From the NCBI RefSeq assembly GCF_019458025.1, contig NZ_JAHZUY010000009.1:1-36389 (forward strand): 36,389 bases of DNA, given 5' to 3'. The notes under the pieces were generated by a model, which saw nothing but the letters and a program-made list of their open reading frames with translations, searched no databases and was not told the origin of the DNA. The position numbers and the translations under genes are program-made. Shown in pieces: positions 31,380 to 36,389 of this stretch (positions within the stretch are counted from its first letter, which is position 1; the number at the start of each line of letters is the position of its first letter). Source of the DNA: Caldovatus aquaticus (GTDB lineage: Bacteria > Pseudomonadota > Alphaproteobacteria > Acetobacterales > Acetobacteraceae).

Positions 31380-34300
31380 GTTCAGCAGCAGACCCGTTCT
31401 TCAGGGGGTCAAAACTCAATTTTTCGACAAGCTTTCGAAGCTCATCGGTTCAGCAGCAGACCCGTTCTTCAGGGGGTCAAAACGAAACGATTCCAGCGCT
31501 TCGCTTGGAATTGCCTGCGTTCAGCAGCAGACCCGTTCTTCAGGGGGTCAAAACCCATGACGCGCATGGCAGCGTCGTGCTCACCATTACGTTCAGCAGC
31601 AGACCCGTTCTTCAGGGGGTCAAAACACATAGTCCCGCCCCCCGCGCGCGCTTATGAGAGTTCAGCAGCAGACCCGTTCTTCAGGGGGTCAAAACCTTCG
31701 GGGACTTCTTCGTAGCAGCCTGGGCCATGAGTTCAGCAGCAGACCCGTTCTTCAGGGGGTCAAAACTCCCGGCCCGTAGCGCCGTTTCCGGGGATTCTGG
31801 CGTTCAGCAGCAGACCCGTTCTTCAGGGGGTCAAAACAGGAACTGGCGCAGCTCCTCGCGCATCTCGAGGGTTCAGCAGCAGACCCGTTCTTCAGGGGGT
31901 CAAAACTTTTTCAATCGCTTCACTTGTGATTGCCTTACAAGGTTCAGCAGCAGACCCGTTCTTCAGGGGGTCAAAACGGCATCAACAAGCGCGGCAAGCG
32001 AGGGGAACACAACGTTCAGCAGCAGACCCGTTCTTCAGGGGGTCAAAACGTGGTGTGGCAGAAGCAGCAGAACGAGCGGCATGTGGTTCAGCAGCAGACC
32101 CGTTCTTCAGGGGGTCAAAACGCGGCCCTGGCGGCGTCCCAGACGGCGTCCGAGGCGTTCAGCAGCAGACCCGTTCTTCAGGGGGTCAAAACGGGTGCGC
32201 GTCGAGCTGTTTCGCCCTGACCTCCAGTTCAGCAGCAGACCCGTTCTTCAGGGGGTCAAAACGCCCCAGCCCTTCCCGACCGGGCCGAAGGCCTGCGGTT
32301 CAGCAGCAGACCCGTTCTTCAGGGGGTCAAAACCGAAGCTCCGCGGGCATCCGCACGTTCACGGCCACGGGTTCAGCAGCAGACCCGTTCTTCAGGGGGT
32401 CAAAACATGCGGGATGAAGCGGCCGTTCTCGCTGCGGTCGAGTTCAGCAGCAGACCCGTTCTTCAGGGGGTCAAAACGCCGCTTCCTCCGCTTCGCGGTA
32501 GGGCACCACGTGGTTCAGCAGCAGACCCGTTCTTCAGGGGGTCAAAACCGTTCCCGGCGGCCCTGGCGGCGCTCCCGGCGTTCCGTTCAGCAGCAGACCC
32601 GTTCTTCAGGGGGTCAAAACGCATGCGCGGCGAAACGCTTCCAGCGTTTCACTGGGTTCAGCAGCAGACCCGTTCTTCAGGGGGTCAAAACCGCGGCCCA
32701 GGGCGCGGGCGACGGAGCGCAGGCAGTTCAGCAGCAGACCCGTTCTTCAGGGGGTCAAAACGCATAAACAACGGGATTCTTTTCCATGTCTTTTCCCGTT
32801 CAGCAGCAGACCCGTTCTTCAGGGGGTCAAAACACCGAGGGCATGGACGTTCCGCGCCTCGATGCGGTTCAGCAGCAGACCCGTTCTTCAGGGGGTCAAA
32901 ACTTACGGCGGCATCGTACAAAACGTCGGGGTCGTTGACGTTCAGCAGCAGACCCGTTCTTCAGGGGGTCAAAACTCCGGAAACAGTGTGCATGCGTGCC
33001 TCCATGCTATGTTCAGCAGCAGACCCGTTCTTCAGGGGGTCAAAACGCTTGAGACTGCACTAGCGGCATCGATCAGCGTTCAGCAGCAGACCCGTTCTTC
33101 AGGGGGTCAAAACAGTCGAAGAAGGAGCTGCGCCCGTCCCAGCGCCGAGTGGTTCAGCAGCAGACCCGTTCTTCAGGGGGTCAAAACTCCCCTTGCTTGC
33201 TGATTGCGCTCTTGCCTTGCGGTTCAGCAGCAGACCCGTTCTTCAGGGGGTCAAAACTTCAGGAACGCGGGCCGGAAGTGTGTGTCGAAATGTTCAGCAG
33301 CAGACCCGTTCTTCAGGGGGTCAAAACGTCGCGGCATCATACAGAACGTCGGGGTCAGCGACCCGTTCAGCAGCAGACCCGTTCTTCAGGGGGTCAAAAC
33401 GGCACAAGGAGCTTGTGGACGCGCGCCACCCCCTCGTTCAGCAGCAGACCCGTTCTTCAGGGGGTCAAAACCGCAATGCCGAGTCATGTTCCCCATTCTG
33501 AACTTGGTTCAGCAGCAGACCCGTTCTTCAGGGGGTCAAAACACGGTCGAAAGTTGATTGCCGCGCGCCGTTTCCAGCGTTCAGCAGCAGACCCGTTCTT
33601 CAGGGGGTCAAAACTTGCTCGCTAGCAACTGCCTTCGCAGCATCGATCAGTTCAGCAGCAGACCCGTTCTTCAGGGGGTCAAAACGAAGAAATCAGGGGA
33701 AATATTCATTGCGAGCATGAGTTCAGCAGCAGACCCGTTCTTCAGGGGGTCAAAACTCAGAGCGGCAGCGCCGCGACGACGTCGCCGAGCGGTTCAGCAG
33801 CAGACCCGTTCTTCAGGGGGTCAAAACGTGCGCCCCGTGGGGCAGCTTGCTGAGGCGGCGGCGGGTTCAGCAGCAGACCCGTTCTTCAGGGGGTCAAAAC
33901 AGCGCCGGCCCGCGCTGCCAGTCCACGCCCGCGCGGTTCAGCAGCAGACCCGTTCTTCAGGGGGTCAAAACAGCGCGCCCGATCCTGCTCGAACTCCGCG
34001 GCCGTCGTTCAGCAGCAGACCCGTTCTTCAGGGGGTCAAAACCGTTGTTGCTCTTCCTTGCTCGCACGCGACACTGCGTTCAGCAGCAGACCCGTTCTTC
34101 AGGGGGTCAAAACAGCTCGCCGCGCTCCTCCTCGGCCTCGCGCACCCAGTGTTCAGCAGCAGACCCGTTCTTCAGGGGGTCAAAACTCGAGCGTGAGGGC
34201 AAACTCGATCTGTTCGCCCTCGTTCAGCAGCAGACCCGTTCTTCAGGGGGTCAAAACGGCACAAGCGTTTTCACGCTTGGCCTCAATCGCGTTGGTTCAG

Positions 34301-36028
34301 CAGCAGACCCGTTCTTCAGGGGGTCAAAACCTCGCCGCTCGGCGCGGCCTCGCCGCGGCGCCAGCGTTCAGCAGCAGACCCGTTCTTCAGGGGGTCAAAA
34401 CCGATCCGCATGGGTCAGTCGGCCCCCGCCGGATGGTTCAGCAGCAGACCCGTTCTTCAGGGGGTCAAAACCCTCGCCTATCTCCTTTATTGTGACCTCC
34501 ACCGCCCGGTTCAGCAGCAGACCCGTTCTTCAGGGGGTCAAAACAGCTCCCAGAGCTCGCCCTTCTCATTCTCTGCCTCGTTCAGCAGCAGACCCGTTCT
34601 TCAGGGGGTCAAAACAGACTGTCGCGGAAGATGGCCTCCGGGTCAGACGTTCAGCAGCAGACCCGTTCTTCAGGGGGTCAAAACCCCGACGGGGGCCCCC
34701 TATCCGACAGCCTAGCCCAGGGTTCAGCAGCAGACCCGTTCTTCAGGGGGTCAAAACTGCGTGGCACTCATCCGTGCTGTCCTCCCTCGCAGTTCAGCAG
34801 CAGACCCGTTCTTCAGGGGGTCAAAACTCCGTAGCGGCATGGCTGGAAGCCCTGGCGGCGGCCGTTCAGCAGCAGACCCGTTCTTCAGGGGGTCAAAACC
34901 GAAACGCTTCAAGCGTTTCGCTTGAGACTGCGCTGTTCAGCAGCAGACCCGTTCTTCAGGGGGTCAAAACGCATGCGCCCCCTCCCTCGGGCATGCGCGC
35001 TCTAGTTCAGCAGCAGACCCGTTCTTCAGGGGGTCAAAACTTGCCGAGCGCATCAGCGACTAACACCAATTTGCCGTTCAGCAGCAGACCCGTTCTTCAG
35101 GGGGTCAAAACGCGCGGAGGCCGAAGCGGGCGGCGGTGACGCGCGTTCAGCAGCAGACCCGTTCTTCAGGGGGTCAAAACTAGGTGCGCGTCATCGGGCA
35201 TCTCCCCGGGTGTGGTTCAGCAGCAGACCCGTTCTTCAGGGGGTCAAAACATGGCGTCTCGGCTCATGGGATCGCTCCAAGCAGCGCGTTCAGCAGCAGA
35301 CCCGTTCTTCAGGGGGTCAAAACGCGCTTGCAGCATCAACAAGAGCAGCGAGAGTCGCGTTCAGCAGCAGACCCGTTCTTCAGGGGGTCAAAACGTTACA
35401 GGGCCGCCGCGATGCGGGCGCCGAGCCCGCGTTCAGCAGCAGACCCGTTCTTCAGGGGGTCAAAACCGCCAGCCGTCTGCGGCGTAGTCCTCGGCGGCGG
35501 GTTCAGCAGCAGACCCGTTCTTCAGGGGGTCAAAACGCGTCAGGCGCTCGACGCTGGCGTGCAGCGTCTCGTTCAGCAGCAGACCCGTTCTTCAGGGGGT
35601 CAAAACCGGATCGCCTGGGCGCGCTCCTCCCGCGAAGAAGGTTCAGCAGCAGACCCGTTCTTCAGGGGGTCAAAACGCGGATTTCCGCCGCGAACCGCGC
35701 AAGCTCACACTCGTTCAGCAGCAGACCCGTTCTTCAGGGGGTCAAAACGTCGAGGCCGGTGACGGCCCCCGCCGCCCTGGTTCAGCAGCAGACCCGTTCT
35801 TCAGGGGGTCAAAACAAATGCGTCCCGCGCCCCTTCGTCATGGACGATGGGTTCAGCAGCAGACCCGTTCTTCAGGGGGTCAAAACACGGTGACGGGCGC
35901 CGAGGCGACCATCACTGCGTGTTCAGCAGCAGACCCGTTCTTCAGGGGGTCAAAACAGCTCGGTGAGATGAGCGAGCTCCCATAGCTCGCCCGTTCAGCA
36001 GCAGACCCGTTCTTCAGGGGGTCAAAAC
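31380..36028 (+). CRISPR. CRISPR array, 66 identical repeats and 65 spacers
   Basis: The repeat is 36 bases, begins GTTCAGCAGCAGACC and ends GGGGGTCAAAAC, and all 66 copies from 31380-31415 to 35993-36028 appear identical on inspection. GACCC (repeat positions 12-16) can pair with GGGTC (27-31) to make a stem for Cas6. The last eight bases, GTCAAAAC, would form the crRNA 5' tag, similar in style to ACGGAAAC of known type III-A systems, supporting plus-strand transcription. Spacers are 31-38 bases, mostly 35. Neither end has a degenerate repeat; on the right the array stops abruptly beside an IS5-type transposase fragment, so more repeats may lie beyond. The repeat has no stop codon in any plus frame, which produces long artefactual open frames. 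Confidence 0.99.
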
Positions 36029-36389
36029 CCCGCTTGGACACCTCGAAAAACCCGGTTGTCGGGCGCTGCTGAGTGGTGTTGATGGCTCTGTGGCTCGCGG
36101 ACGCTTCGTCTGCGAATGCCCGATCCGCCCCCGGTCGGTGGGCTTTGTGGTCTTTTTGTCGCCCGGATCGGTCGGGCGGGCGCACCTCTTCCTTCGATCC
36201 AGACCGGGCGGCGCATGTTGTAGGCGAGATTGGCCAGCGTGATCCGCGCGGTGGCGCGAACGAGGCCGATGCACCGCGCGACGAGGCCCATGCGGCGCTT
36301 CTCGGCGGCGAAGACATGCTCGACCAGACTGCGCACCCGCGCGCGCGTCGCGTTGCCGCGGGCGATGGGGGCGGGCATCGGCCGTCCGC
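36022..36389 (-). CDS. IS5-family transposase, C-terminal fragment (5' end off the window)
   Basis: The frame is open at the right edge. Its first about 65 visible residues ('ARGNATRARVRSLVEHVFAAEK', 'RRMGLVARCIGLVRATARITLANLAYNMRR', 'WIEGR') are the C-terminus of an IS5-type DDE transposase, including the final catalytic-region Glu context RSLVEHVF. After 36187 about 55 residues without family resemblance follow, and the only stop met is a TGA inside the last CRISPR repeat. Either an earlier stop was lost, or this element normally relies on the target to supply the stop. Confidence 0.8.
   Translation of the reverse strand, partial: GRPMPAPIARGNATRARVRSLVEHVFAAEKRRMGLVARCIGLVRATARITLANLAYNMRRPVWIEGRGAPARPIRATKRPQSPPTGGGSGIRRRSVREPQSHQHHSAAPDNRVFRGVQAGF
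36029..36389 (-). mobile_element. IS5-family insertion sequence, partial, abutting the CRISPR array
   Basis: The last repeat ends at 36028 and transposon-like sequence begins almost at once; the element's transposase points towards the array. The exact end and inverted repeat could not be fixed; the stretch GGACACCTCGAAAAACCC near 36036-36053 is a candidate terminal repeat because it lies at the transition. If so, only a few bases of spacer 66 remain and the element inserted into a spacer. The other end is outside the window. Confidence 0.7.

Noticed and set aside
32549-32584. Spacer 17 reverse complement encoding a Gly/Pro-rich collagen-like peptide
   Set aside because: The Gly spacing slips out of the Gly-X-Y register and such strings arise easily in GC-rich DNA.
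34258-34294. Spacer 41 as a further member of the eight-spacer set, based on AAGCG...CGCTT
   Set aside because: The resemblance is to the palindromic part of spacer 50 only; its translated frame does not fit the shared peptide.
34900-34920. Near-perfect 10-bp palindrome in spacer 50
   Set aside because: It is explained by the coding sequence of the target (SETLEAF region) and is broken in the related spacers 2 and 18, so a regulatory role is unlikely.
31380-36028. Many long plus-strand open frames inside the array, with repeated SSRPVLQGVKT, SAADPFFRGSK or QQQTRSSGGQN units
   Set aside because: The 36-base repeat simply lacks stop codons in all three plus frames; these are translations of repeats and spacers, not proteins.

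Overview
The window is very GC-rich, densely coded bacterial DNA. Its gene content (a full Liv-type amino-acid importer, a ribonuclease D of alphaproteobacterial type, ChaB/Usp stress genes, an IS5-family element) suggests an alphaproteobacterium, probably of the Acetobacteraceae/Roseomonas-Elioraea kind. That assignment is inferred from composition and protein style, not from a marker gene. No rRNA or tRNA gene was recognised.

Positions 1-19100 look like ordinary chromosome. A minus-strand livKHMGF-type operon (branched-chain amino acid ABC import) fills 1-4627. It is followed by a usp-chaB pair preceded by an excellent FNR/FixK-type promoter, an aldo/keto reductase, ribonuclease D with a strong 3' hairpin, two small genes of unknown function, a Ser/Thr protein kinase fused to a universal-stress domain, a metallophosphoesterase, a thiamine-diphosphate enzyme, an NADPH-dependent FMN reductase, an acyl-CoA synthetase/acetyltransferase fusion, an HSL-type esterase and an M20 amidohydrolase.

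Positions 19339-36028 are one large type III-A (Csm) CRISPR-Cas locus, all on the plus strand. The first unit is cas6 - CARF protein of the NE0113 family - cas10/csm1 (HD and GGDD intact) - csm2 - csm3 - csm4 - csm5 - CARF-HEPN protein of the Cas02710 family, almost every junction overlapping. After a 154-base gap holding a tandem repeat and a C9/G hairpin comes an unusual adaptation unit: cas2 - cas1 - a second, catalytically degenerate cas1-like gene - a second cas2 with a long tail. Only 12 bases later the CRISPR array begins: 66 identical 36-base repeats and 65 spacers of 31-38 bases. A C-terminal fragment of an IS5-type transposase directly abuts the last repeat, so the array probably continues beyond it.

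How the system would work (family knowledge plus inference): Cas6 cuts the array transcript; Cas10-Csm2-5 binds the crRNA, cuts target RNA through Csm3 and makes cyclic oligoadenylate through the GGDD palm; two different CARF proteins sense that signal; the doubled Cas1/Cas2 set adds spacers. The clearest new observation is inside the spacers. Several independent sets, when reverse-complemented, encode overlapping stretches of the same peptides with differences mainly at wobble positions. This shows repeated sampling of a few conserved phage genes and fixes plus-strand crRNAs as antisense to phage mRNA, as a type III system needs. A 15-base motif at matched distance from a -10-like hexamer precedes both cas transcription units and may be a shared control element.
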